Shown here in pieces: positions 1 through 7,097 of a stretch of DNA of 64,000 bases. Origin of the DNA: Pseudobacter sp051955275 (GTDB lineage: Bacteria > Bacteroidota > Bacteroidia > Chitinophagales > Chitinophagaceae); assembly GCF_051955275.1 (NCBI RefSeq), contig NZ_JBQCGW010000300.1, positions 1 through 64,000 of the forward strand, written 5' to 3'. Position numbers and translations under genes: made by a program. Position 1 is the stretch's first letter, and every line of letters starts with the position of its first letter. The notes below the pieces were generated by a model. It made no database searches. It saw only the letters and a program-made list of their open reading frames with translations, and was not told where the DNA came from.

Positions 1-1
1 T

Positions 2-61
2 AACCAGAACCTTGACCAAATGACGGGAATGGGTGATGCGTTAACAGGACCGGGCCGATAA
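2..61 (+). CDS. possible 3' tail of a truncated upstream gene
   Basis: One frame reads open from the window edge for 19 codons (ending ...LTGPGR) to a TAA stop at 59-61. The product cannot be identified from so few residues. It is listed because the open frame starts at the edge and the base composition changes to AT-rich non-coding sequence just after it. An open frame of this length is also easily met by chance. Confidence 0.25.
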   Translation, partial: NQNLDQMTGMGDALTGPGR

Positions 62-358
62 AAGCCTGAGAGCGTTCGGAAGTCAGGAAAAGTTATGCAG
101 ATAAGGAAGAAGCCGGTTCTTCTAAATTAGAAAAAAAAGTAATGCAAAAAACAGGGAGCCATAGATCCTTGAATACCCGGAAAAGTTCCGGCAATGATTT
201 GCATTGCTTTTCAGTTTGAACTGAACAACTTCAAGGTTACGGAAAAATTAAAAAGTAAAAGATTACCGTAAGCTCGCAATAACTGCAGGAAAGGAAGGAC
301 GGGAAGAATTGAAAGCTGTATTACTTATTTATGAGTTCTGCGGAGATAAAAAGAAAAG

Positions 359-473
359 AAGTTGATTGACATTGGACTTTGCTGGCATTCATTGGATATT
401 TGGAATTCTTTTCTGGACGGTTATTATCAGGACATTGGATGGTGTGAGGTTGCTAATCCTCGTCAATCAACTT
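359..473. repeat. 12-bp inverted repeat with 91-nt spacer
   Basis: AAGTTGATTGAC at 359-370 is matched exactly by its reverse complement at 462-473. Between the arms CATTGGA occurs three times, and a small GAGG/CCTC hairpin lies just inside the right arm. The arrangement could be a folded leader RNA, a binding region, or the remnant ends of a small element. The function is unknown. Confidence 0.45.
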
Positions 474-488
474 GAAGACAAAAATAAT

Positions 489-509
489 TGTGGATAACTA
501 TGTGGACAA
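489..509 (-). promoter_or_regulatory. two DnaA-box-like 9-mers
   Basis: TGTGGATAA at 489-497 is the exact reverse complement of the classical DnaA box TTATCCACA. TGTGGACAA at 501-509 follows 3 nt later and differs from that consensus at one position. Two adjacent boxes in the same orientation in AT-rich intergenic DNA could bind DnaA. Two boxes alone, with no dnaA or dnaN nearby, do not make an origin. Confidence 0.35.
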
Positions 510-782
510 GAGCAGAATTGCTTCATTTTTAAATTTCAGTATTTACCAGACGTAATCGAAAATTTACAGAAGAGGTCTCGTAAATCAACGTTTTTTGTAC
601 GTAGATTTCCTGTTTATAAATAGTTTCCTGTATATTCCGAAATAGTATAATTTCGTAAATCTGCTATAGTAATTGTCACGAAAAATTATCATTTTGAGCC
701 CGGTTAGAAATGTTTCAACCCCTCAGTTTGATGCCTTATCAAACGAAAACCTGGAACACAATATAAAATACAATAGAACCGT

Positions 783-1460
783 ATGAAAAAACCAGATGGA
801 GAAAGGCTTATAAGAGTAGCTATTGCAGATGACCATGCCCTGTTCAGGGCAGGCGTTAAAACGGCTTTATCGGCTAAGAAAGATGTGGAACTCATTGCGG
901 AAGCAGACAATGGCATGCAGCTGATCAACCTGCTGAAACATATAGAGCCTGATGTTATCCTCCTTGATATCCAGATGCCTATCATGGATGGCATTCAAAC
1001 ACTCCCCGAGATCAGGAAGGTTCGCCCTGAGGCAAAAGTGATTGTGCTTTCCATGCACAACGATCACTCCATGATCAGTAAGCTCATGGAGATCGGCGCC
1101 AATTCCTATCTCACCAAAAACTCCGATTCTGAAACTATTTACCAGGCCATCAAAACCTGCTTTGAACAGGAGTTCTTCTTTAATGAGCTTACCAATAAAG
1201 CCCTGCTTACAGGACTCCGCACCAAAAGAACCGACCTCGCTGGCCCCCAGGATGTGAACCTGTCCGACAAGGAAATGCGTGTGCTCAAACTTATGTGCGA
1301 AGAAAAAACAACTAAAGAGATAGCAGATATTGTGGAGATCAGTCCACGTACTGTGGAAGCGATCCGCGATAAACTCAAAACGAAAACGGGCGCTAAATCA
1401 ATGGCCGGACTGGTAATGTATGCTGTAAAAAATGGCATCATCGACCAGAATGGCAATTAA
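783..1460 (+). CDS. NarL/FixJ-family DNA-binding response regulator
   Basis: A 225-residue two-component response regulator. The receiver domain occupies about residues 9-130, with acidic pocket D16/D17, phosphoacceptor D62 in LLDIQMP, S90 and conserved K112. A LuxR-type helix-turn-helix follows at about 160-222 (LSDKEMRVLKLMCEEKTTKEIADIVEISPRTV). Phosphorylation by a sensor kinase is expected to control DNA binding. No histidine kinase lies beside it, and the gene at 1527 is an enzyme, so its partner is elsewhere. The ATG at 783 gives a normal receiver N-terminus. It has a long (over 700 nt) non-coding region upstream. Its target genes cannot be told from sequence. Confidence 0.93.
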   Translation: MKKPDGERLIRVAIADDHALFRAGVKTALSAKKDVELIAEADNGMQLINLLKHIEPDVILLDIQMPIMDGIQTLPEIRKVRPEAKVIVLSMHNDHSMISKLMEIGANSYLTKNSDSETIYQAIKTCFEQEFFFNELTNKALLTGLRTKRTDLAGPQDVNLSDKEMRVLKLMCEEKTTKEIADIVEISPRTVEAIRDKLKTKTGAKSMAGLVMYAVKNGIIDQNGN

Positions 1461-1526
1461 TCAGTCCCTGTTGCGGGTTGCTGTGACGCAGTGATCCCAA
1501 CTGTGAACAGTCACCCGCAACTATCC

Positions 1527-2378
1527 ATGTCAACCTTCGATTATTTCAACGGTCAGTTCATCCCCACCGGCACCCCGGTGATCACTGCCGATAGCCGGGC
1601 CCTCCGGTATGGCGACGGTCTCTTCGAGACTATCAAAGTGATCAACGACCAGCTGCTGCTGTCCGGCCTCCATTTCTCAAGGCTTTTCAATGGCATGGAA
1701 CTCCTTGGGTTTGACATCCCAAAACATTTTACTCCTGCCTCCATAACCGAGATCATACTGCAGCTCTGCCGGAAGAACAAAGCAGGCAGGGCAGCCCGCG
1801 TACGGCTTTCTGTGCTTCGCGGCAATGGCGGTCCCTATGATCCCGAAACCATGCAGCCCCGGTTGCTCATCCAGTGCTGGCCCCTTCAGGAGCACCTTAT
1901 GGAGCTTAACCAGAACGGACTGCAGGTAGATATCTACCCCGATGCCCGGAAAAGCAGCGATGCCTTCTCCCATCTCAAATCCAACAACTATCTCCCATAT
2001 CTCATGGGCGCACAGTTTGCGCGAAACAATCAGCTCAATGATGCCGTTTTGTTGAACGTTTATGACCGTATTTGCGATGCAACCATCGCAAATATTGCAT
2101 GGATCAAAAATGGAACGATCTTTACCCCACCCTTATCGGAAGGTTGTGTGGGCGGCGTGATGCGGAACTACCTGCTGCAAAACTGCGAAGCCATCACGGG
2201 CCATCGTATGATCGAGCAGGCAGGGACCGCAGCTGATCTTGCCGGAGCCGATGAGGTTTTTCTCACCAATGCCATCAGCGGTATCCGCTGGGTGGCACAG
2301 TGCGGAAACAGTCAGTACGGTAACCAGCTTGGTACGCAGTTGTACAAACAGCTGGTCAGTCCGATGAATGCACAGTAA
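1527..2378 (+). CDS. class IV PLP-dependent aminotransferase (BCAT/DAAT/ADC lyase family)
   Basis: About 283 residues from the ATG at 1527. An in-frame GTG at 1491 would add 12 residues that do not resemble the family, so the ATG is preferred. The start FDYFNGQF and the DSRALRYGDGLFETIKV stretch are typical of fold-type IV enzymes. K151 in SHLKSNNYLPYLMG is the expected PLP Schiff-base lysine. The position usually held by the glutamate that contacts the pyridine nitrogen reads D184 (RICDATIANI), a conservative change. The family includes branched-chain and D-amino-acid transaminases and aminodeoxychorismate lyase; which activity applies cannot be decided. It lies alone between a regulator and the photolyase, so context does not help. 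Confidence 0.85.
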   Translation: MSTFDYFNGQFIPTGTPVITADSRALRYGDGLFETIKVINDQLLLSGLHFSRLFNGMELLGFDIPKHFTPASITEIILQLCRKNKAGRAARVRLSVLRGNGGPYDPETMQPRLLIQCWPLQEHLMELNQNGLQVDIYPDARKSSDAFSHLKSNNYLPYLMGAQFARNNQLNDAVLLNVYDRICDATIANIAWIKNGTIFTPPLSEGCVGGVMRNYLLQNCEAITGHRMIEQAGTAADLAGADEVFLTNAISGIRWVAQCGNSQYGNQLGTQLYKQLVSPMNAQ

Positions 2379-2431
2379 CCCTTTCACTTATTGACCAATC
2401 AATTCACCGCCTTTTAAGGGCAGCATGTTTT

Positions 2432-3742
2432 ATGAATACATTGACCGTTTTCTGGTTTCGAAGGGATCTGCGCCTGCACGATAATGCAGGACTCTACCAT
2501 GCGCTGAAGCAGGGAGATCCCGTACTTCCCATATTTATTTTCGATACCAATATCCTTGATCAGCTGGAAGATAAGCAGGACAGGCGGGTGGAATTCATTC
2601 ATGCTGCCCTGCAGGAAATGCAGGAAGAATTACAGGCACTGGGCTCTACTCTCCATGTAATGTATGATACACCGCTGGGAGCATTTACACAGTTGCTCAA
2701 ACAGTACACTATCGGTAACGTATATACGAATCATGATTATGAGCTCTATGCAAAAGACCGTGATGAAGCAGTTCGCATCCTGTTGAATGAGCACAATATT
2801 CCTCTGCATACCTACAAGGACCAGGTGATCTTTGAAAAGAACGAAGTGGTAAAGGATGATGGAAAGGCTTACACCGTGTTCACGCCGTACAGCAAACGAT
2901 GGCTGGCCACTCTGAATGATTTTTATGCAAGCAGTTATCCCAACAGTAAATACTTCAAACATTTTTTTCAGCAGTCGCCCATTGCTATTCCTTCATTGCG
3001 CAACATCGGATTTCAAAGCACCGGGCAGCCGCTGCCTTCGCATGAAGTGAAGAAGGTGCTGATCGAAAAATACAGTGAGCAGCGGGATTATCCCGGCATA
3101 CCCGGGACTTCCAGACTTGGTGTGCACCTGCGTTTCGGGACTGTGAGTATCCGCAGGGTATTGCAACTGACAAGGCCGCTGAGTGCAACTTTTGTGAACG
3201 AACTTATCTGGCGTGATTTTTACCAGATGATCCTTTGGCATTTCCCGCATGTAGGGCTGGGGAAAGCCTTCAAACCTGCCTATGATCTGATCCACTGGCG
3301 CAATAACGAAAAGGAATTTGAGAAATGGTGCCAGGGCATGACAGGCTACCCGATTGTGGATGCCGGCATGCGCGAACTGAATGCCACCGGCTTCATGCAT
3401 AACCGCGTACGCATGATCGTTGCTAGTTTTCTCAGCAAACACCTGCTGATAGACTGGCGCTGGGGCGAAGCATATTTTGCAGAGAAATTACTGGACTACG
3501 ATTTCGCTTCCAATAATGGCGGCTGGCAATGGGCCGCAGGCAGTGGCTGCGATGCAGCGCCCTATTTCCGCGTATTCAATCCTGAACTGCAAACAAAGAA
3601 ATTCGATGGAGATCTGAAGTATGTCCGTAAATGGGTCCCTGAACTGGATGATTTCGGTTATCCGGAACCGGTAGTTAATCATGAATTCGCGAGAAAGCGT
3701 TGCCTGGAAGTTTACAGTAAGGCGCTGAAGCGGGATGAGTAG
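2432..3742 (+). CDS. phrB: deoxyribodipyrimidine photolyase (cryptochrome/photolyase family)
   Basis: A 436-residue flavoprotein that uses blue light to split pyrimidine dimers in DNA. The N-terminal alpha/beta domain begins TVFWFRRDLRLHDNAGL, as in class I CPD photolyases and related cryptochromes. The C-terminal FAD domain carries ELIWRDFYQMIL, the WCQGMTGYPIVDAGMREL block, the HNRVRMIVASFLSKHLL block and DYDFASNNGGWQW, all expected flavin- and DNA-contacting motifs. Length is near the usual 430-480. CPD repair is the most likely role, but a DASH-type or 6-4 specificity cannot be excluded by eye. The TAG stop lies one base before a multi-hairpin repeat element that probably also ends transcription. 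Confidence 0.93.
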   Translation: MNTLTVFWFRRDLRLHDNAGLYHALKQGDPVLPIFIFDTNILDQLEDKQDRRVEFIHAALQEMQEELQALGSTLHVMYDTPLGAFTQLLKQYTIGNVYTNHDYELYAKDRDEAVRILLNEHNIPLHTYKDQVIFEKNEVVKDDGKAYTVFTPYSKRWLATLNDFYASSYPNSKYFKHFFQQSPIAIPSLRNIGFQSTGQPLPSHEVKKVLIEKYSEQRDYPGIPGTSRLGVHLRFGTVSIRRVLQLTRPLSATFVNELIWRDFYQMILWHFPHVGLGKAFKPAYDLIHWRNNEKEFEKWCQGMTGYPIVDAGMRELNATGFMHNRVRMIVASFLSKHLLIDWRWGEAYFAEKLLDYDFASNNGGWQWAAGSGCDAAPYFRVFNPELQTKKFDGDLKYVRKWVPELDDFGYPEPVVNHEFARKRCLEVYSKALKRDE

Positions 3743-3743
3743 C

Positions 3744-3863
3744 GTGTGCCCAGTCGCTCGCGTCCCCGCGAGTGACGTTTATTCCGTCGCCTCCCGGCAA
3801 CACGGTGTTCGCCTTAGGCGAACCAATATAAGTAACCCGCCGGAGGCGAGCTACTGGGCACAC
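3744..3863 (-). repeat. about 120-bp multi-hairpin repeat element, copy 1 (full length)
   Basis: The element is bounded by GTGTGCCCAG (3744-3753) and its reverse complement CTGGGCACAC (3854-3863). It contains a GTTCGCC-TTA-GGCGAAC hairpin (3807-3823) and GC-rich arms. Its reverse complement matches the element at 57556-57664 closely, and one end matches the short copy at 20815-20848. A further CTGGGCACAC at 3873-3882 looks like a duplicated end. It sits between the photolyase stop and the convergent mqnD stop, a typical place for REP/BIME-like sequences. Confidence 0.8.
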
Positions 3864-3888
3864 CATCAATTACTGGGCACACCTGGTT

Positions 3889-4734
3889 TTATAAATTATT
3901 CTCTAAGAACAGATCCGTCCCGTTCACACTTGTCTGATGCAGTTCACTATAAATATCAATGAACTTCTTCACCGCTGATCTGCCATCCACACCCAGTGAA
4001 AGCGAGTAATTATTCACGTACAGGTCTATATGCTGGCGCATGACGGTCTCGCTCATTTCCTGCGCATGTTGTTTCACATAATCAGTCACAGCAGGGTAGT
4101 GTTCAAATGAATATTCAAGGCTCTTCCGGATGAGGCTGTCCATCTTACGCTGCAACACTACATCCAGGCTGCGTTTCATTACAATACCGCCCAGGGGGAT
4201 AGGGTTGCTGGTGGTGGTTTCCCAATACTCGCCCAGGTCTGCGATTTTCAGCAGGCCTTTCTCCTGGTACGTGAAGCGGTTCTCGTGAATGATCACGCCG
4301 GCATCTACTTTTCCGGTGAGGATGGCATCTTCAATTTCGGAGAAGAGCAGGAATTTCTTTTTCCTGGCCTGCGGGTAGGCAAGGGAGAAGAGCATATGTG
4401 CGGTTGTCTGCTCACCGGGAATGGCGATGGTCATTTCCTCCACGGGTTTCAGGTCTGTATCATTGCGGGTGATGAAGAGGGGGCCTACGCCTTTACCGAG
4501 TGCGCCCCCTGCATTGAGCACAATGTATCGGGAGAGGATCAGCGGCAGTACGCCATAGCTGATCTTGGTGATATCGAGTTTGCCTTCGAGAGCCCACTGG
4601 TTGAGGGTCTGCACGTCTTCCAGTACTGGTTCTACTTCCAGTCCTTCCGTATCTATTTTATTATTCACCAGTGCGTCGAAGATAAAAGTATCGTTCGGGC
4701 ATGGAGAGAATCCGAGCGTGAGTTTCATATTCAT
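3889..4734 (-). CDS. mqnD: 1,4-dihydroxy-6-naphthoate synthase (futalosine menaquinone pathway)
   Basis: About 281 residues. MqnD converts cyclic dehypoxanthine futalosine to 1,4-dihydroxy-6-naphthoate in the alternative menaquinone route. The N-terminus LTLGFSPCPNDTFIFDALVN is characteristic, and the fold is that of a periplasmic-binding-type enzyme. A conserved His is visible in the AGVIIHENRFTY segment. The ATG at 4734 shares one base with the mqnB stop (TGATG), which implies translational coupling; a second ATG at 4728 is possible. A longer reading from 4821 would run inside mqnB and is rejected. With mqnB it forms a two-gene operon. Confidence 0.93.
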   Translation of the reverse strand: MNMKLTLGFSPCPNDTFIFDALVNNKIDTEGLEVEPVLEDVQTLNQWALEGKLDITKISYGVLPLILSRYIVLNAGGALGKGVGPLFITRNDTDLKPVEEMTIAIPGEQTTAHMLFSLAYPQARKKKFLLFSEIEDAILTGKVDAGVIIHENRFTYQEKGLLKIADLGEYWETTTSNPIPLGGIVMKRSLDVVLQRKMDSLIRKSLEYSFEHYPAVTDYVKQHAQEMSETVMRQHIDLYVNNYSLSLGVDGRSAVKKFIDIYSELHQTSVNGTDLFLENNL

Positions 4735-5408
4735 CAATTGTGTTTCTGAAATAGATCCGGTTCCTGCAGTAATTGCATCAGTTGCTGGTTGAGCGTGCTG
4801 ATGGCATCTTTCAGCTGCCACCTGGATTTATCGCGTTCGCCTACCATATTGCTTACTGCTCTCAGTTGCAGGAAGGGGATATCCTGACGGAGGGCCACAT
4901 AATGAAATGCGGCGCCTTCCATGGATTCAACAATCGCGGAATACTTTTGTTGCAGGGTTTCTATGCGTTTGGGGGCGGTGGTCACTTCGTTTACGGTAAT
5001 GGCTTTCACCAGGGGCAGTCCGAAGCGGGTCAATGCCGCAGTATCCGGATTGTGTAAAGTCCTGCCTGTAAAGGGGAACTGGCCGGCTTCCTGGAAGCCC
5101 ATATCGAATACATCGCGGAAGCTACCAGCTTCTTCAACGCCCAGGTCGCCGGTGGATTCATCCTGCACGATGCAGCAGGTCCCGGGTCTGTAGCCATGGG
5201 AAAAACTGCCGGCGATACCTGCCTGAATAAGTGCTTCAGGCCGCTGAGCCTGAATGGCTTCCATCATATTGTAGGTGGTTTGCATACTCCCGATGCCCGT
5301 GATCGTCACGTGCACGGTATTGGATCCGGCGCGGAATTCATTTTTTTGAAGCCATTCCAGTGTGGGTGCGATCTCCAGCATGGTGGCGGCTACCAGCATA
5401 ATATCCAT
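4734..5408 (-). CDS. mqnB: futalosine hydrolase (menaquinone biosynthesis)
   Basis: A 224-residue nucleosidase of the purine/uridine phosphorylase fold that removes hypoxanthine from futalosine to give dehypoxanthine futalosine. Visible family features are the N-terminal MLVAATMLEIAPTLEW, the glycine-rich ITGIGSMQTTY, ALIQAGIAGSF, and a late ESMEGAAFHYVAL segment that matches the substrate-binding ME motif of the family. It is the first gene of a coupled mqnB-mqnD pair. A TATCTTTG promoter element ends only 5 nt before the ATG, so the mRNA is probably nearly leaderless. The remaining pathway genes (mqnA, mqnC) are not in the window. Confidence 0.92.
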   Translation of the reverse strand: MDIMLVAATMLEIAPTLEWLQKNEFRAGSNTVHVTITGIGSMQTTYNMMEAIQAQRPEALIQAGIAGSFSHGYRPGTCCIVQDESTGDLGVEEAGSFRDVFDMGFQEAGQFPFTGRTLHNPDTAALTRFGLPLVKAITVNEVTTAPKRIETLQQKYSAIVESMEGAAFHYVALRQDIPFLQLRAVSNMVGERDKSRWQLKDAISTLNQQLMQLLQEPDLFQKHN

Positions 5409-5413
5409 GCGGG

Positions 5414-5421
5414 CAAAGATA
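5414..5421 (-). promoter_or_regulatory. Bacteroidota -7 promoter element for mqnB
   Basis: Read on the minus strand this is TATCTTTG, a match to TAnnTTTG. Only 5 nt separate it from the mqnB ATG at 5408, which places transcription start at or very near the start codon. The matching -33 element is not clear. Confidence 0.6.
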
Positions 5422-5444
5422 GGAGATGTGAACTCATTAAATTG

Positions 5445-5452
5445 TACCTTTG
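5445..5452 (+). promoter_or_regulatory. Bacteroidota -7 promoter element for the PTPS/folE operon
   Basis: TACCTTTG followed by CGC is the same core seen before folD and guaB. It lies 22 nt before the ATG at 5475 and is divergent from the mqnB promoter, the two elements being 23 bp apart. Confidence 0.6.
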
Positions 5453-5474
5453 CGCGGCAATTTAATTATGATCT

Positions 5475-5885
5475 ATGGTGCATCTGACTCGTGTTGAACA
5501 CTTTAATGCCGCCCATAAACTCTATAACCCCGCCTGGAGCAAGGAGAAAAATGAATCCGTTTTTGGTAAGTGTGCCAATGAGCACTGGCATGGTCACAAT
5601 TACGAACTGCTGGTGACTATCAAAGGCAGACCTGATCCTGAAACAGGATTTCTCTATGATGTAAAGCAACTCAGCAAGCTGATACAACAGTATGTGCTGG
5701 ATAAGCTGGATCATAAGAACCTGAATATGGATGTGGATTTTATGCAGGGTCAACTCTGTTCTACGGAGAACCTGGCGATTGCCATCTGGCAGCAGTTGCA
5801 GCCGCATCTGCCCCCTGCAGTGCAGTTGCATTGCATCAAGCTGTACGAAACGCCAAGGATCTATGTAGAATACTTTGGCGGGTAA
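5475..5885 (+). CDS. 6-carboxy-/6-pyruvoyl-tetrahydropterin synthase family protein 1
   Basis: A 136-residue QueD/PTPS-fold enzyme acting on dihydroneopterin triphosphate. Zinc ligands are H14 (FNAAHKLY) and H39/H41 (HWHGHNYEL); C33 in FGKCAN is the catalytic cysteine. The LDHKNLNMD and STENLAIAIW segments are typical. It could be QueD, making 6-carboxytetrahydropterin for queuosine (queE is at 31168), or a PTPS making 6-pyruvoyltetrahydropterin. It is first in a run with a second paralogue and folE. The ATG at 5475 is used because an upstream ATG at 5468 is out of frame. Which paralogue does which job is not decided by sequence alone. Confidence 0.9.
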   Translation: MVHLTRVEHFNAAHKLYNPAWSKEKNESVFGKCANEHWHGHNYELLVTIKGRPDPETGFLYDVKQLSKLIQQYVLDKLDHKNLNMDVDFMQGQLCSTENLAIAIWQQLQPHLPPAVQLHCIKLYETPRIYVEYFGG

Positions 5886-5913
5886 GCTAAACTTTTTAAA
5901 GCCATTATCGTAA

Positions 5914-5921
5914 TACATTTG
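5914..5921 (+). promoter_or_regulatory. possible internal -7 element before the second PTPS gene
   Basis: TACATTTG ends 2 nt before the ATG at 5924. It matches TAnnTTTG and would give a leaderless transcript of the second paralogue and folE. It might also be chance, because the gene may be read through from the upstream promoter. Confidence 0.45.
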
Positions 5922-5923
5922 AT

Positions 5924-6343
5924 ATGAGCAGGAAAGTAGCCGTATTTCGTAAAGAGCATTTCAATGCAGCCCACAGGTTGTACAATCCTTCCTGGGATAT
6001 GGCCACCAATGATGCTGTATTCGGTAAGTGCAACAACCCCAATTTTCATGGGCATAACTACGAGCTGATTGTAAAAGTGGTGGGGGAGCCGGATCCGCAA
6101 ACCGGTTATGTGATGGACCTCAAACTGCTCAGCGATCTTATCCGGGATGAAGTGCTGGAGCATTTCGATCACCGGAACCTGAACCTTGACACACCGTTTT
6201 TCAAAGACAGGAATCCGACTGCTGAAAATATCTGCATCGTGATCTACGAACTCCTGCGTGCAAAGATCGATATGCAATTCGATCTGCAGGTCCGCCTCTA
6301 TGAAACAGAGCGGAACTTCGTGGAATACCCGGTGAACAACTAA
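5924..6343 (+). CDS. 6-pyruvoyl-tetrahydropterin synthase-like protein 2
   Basis: A 139-residue paralogue of the preceding gene. Zinc ligands are H17 and H42/H44, and C36 is the catalytic cysteine in AVFGKCNNPNFHGHNYEL. That stretch, the DHRNLNLDTPFF segment and the YETERNFVEY end are strikingly like animal 6-pyruvoyltetrahydropterin synthase, so a role in making a biopterin-type cofactor is plausible. This is inference from remembered family sequences. It follows the first copy by 38 nt and precedes folE by 15 nt, so GTP cyclohydrolase product would pass directly to these enzymes. The pair looks like an old duplication with split roles rather than a recent copy, since identity is only moderate. 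Confidence 0.88.
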   Translation: MSRKVAVFRKEHFNAAHRLYNPSWDMATNDAVFGKCNNPNFHGHNYELIVKVVGEPDPQTGYVMDLKLLSDLIRDEVLEHFDHRNLNLDTPFFKDRNPTAENICIVIYELLRAKIDMQFDLQVRLYETERNFVEYPVNN

Positions 6344-6358
6344 TTTAAAAATCAGACA

Positions 6359-6955
6359 ATGGCTTACAAGAAGACGGAACAATATGAAGACAGGATCACT
6401 TCAGGGTTGATGGACAATTACCGTGAAGTATTGAATCTTCTGGGTGAGGATACTGAAAGGGAAGGATTGATCAAAACTCCGGAAAGAATGGCCAAGGCCA
6501 TGCAGTACCTTACACAGGGTTACCAGATGGATGCACATGCTATCCTGCAGAGCGCCATGTTCAAAGAAGAAGTAAGTGAGATGATCCTGGTAAAGGACAT
6601 CGAACTGTACAGCATGTGCGAACACCACCTGTTGCCTTTCTTCGGTAAGGCCCATATTGCGTATATCCCTAACGGTCATATCACCGGCCTCAGTAAACTG
6701 GCCCGCGTGGTAGACGTGTATGCAAGAAGACTGCAGGTTCAGGAAAGGCTGACCACGCAGATCCTCGATGCCATCAAGACCACACTCCGTCCTTTGGGTG
6801 TTGCCGTGGTAATTGAAGCATCACATCTTTGCATGATGATGCGTGGAGTGCAGAAACAGAACTCTGTGACCACCACTTCCGCATTCTGGGGTGAATTTGA
6901 AAAAAATGAAACACGCAGTGAGTTCACCAAGCTGATCTCTTCCAGACTTCACTAA
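6359..6955 (+). CDS. folE: GTP cyclohydrolase I
   Basis: A 198-residue enzyme that converts GTP to 7,8-dihydroneopterin triphosphate, the entry step for folate, biopterin and queuosine. The zinc motif MCEHHLLPF, the GLSKLARVVD helix, QERLT and the second metal/catalytic segment ASHLCMMMRGVQK are all present, so it is the FolE1 (zinc) type. Length fits the family. It ends the operon that begins with the two PTPS/QueD paralogues. A strong terminator-like hairpin follows at 7031. Confidence 0.96.
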   Translation: MAYKKTEQYEDRITSGLMDNYREVLNLLGEDTEREGLIKTPERMAKAMQYLTQGYQMDAHAILQSAMFKEEVSEMILVKDIELYSMCEHHLLPFFGKAHIAYIPNGHITGLSKLARVVDVYARRLQVQERLTTQILDAIKTTLRPLGVAVVIEASHLCMMMRGVQKQNSVTTTSAFWGEFEKNETRSEFTKLISSRLH

Positions 6956-7030
6956 TTTATTGTGCTGCTGCCTGGCCGTTTACGGGTAATCCGCACGGGG
7001 CGCAGTTTTGCAAAGAATGGAATTTTCGTA

Positions 7031-7075
7031 TGCCACAAAGATTTTGGTTAATTAAGTCCTTTGTGGCATTTTTGT
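7031..7075 (+). terminator. rho-independent terminator after folE
   Basis: TGCCACAAAG (7031-7040) and CTTTGTGGCA (7059-7068) form a perfect 10-bp stem with an 18-nt loop, followed by a T-rich tail. It separates the folE operon from fabD, which starts 23 nt later. It could also attenuate fabD if transcription starts upstream. Confidence 0.65.
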
Positions 7076-7097
7076 TCGACTAAACCCCAGGTAACTT

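Larger units (their letters stand above)
62..782. other. gene-poor AT-rich intergenic region
   Basis: No open frame here looks like a gene: stops are frequent in all frames and the sequence is clearly richer in A and T than the flanking coding DNA. It contains a 12-bp inverted repeat (359-370 and 462-473), two DnaA-box-like sites (489-509) and several CATTGGA repeats. It forms the long upstream region of the response regulator gene at 783. No RNA gene was recognised. Confidence 0.6.

Noticed and set aside
489..509. A replication origin
   Set aside because: Only two DnaA-like boxes, and no dnaA, dnaN or further boxes nearby; not enough to call oriC.
3735..3962. Short frames starting CPVARVPASD
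   Set aside because: They translate the multi-hairpin repeat, not a gene; similar peptides arise from copy 2 at 20815.
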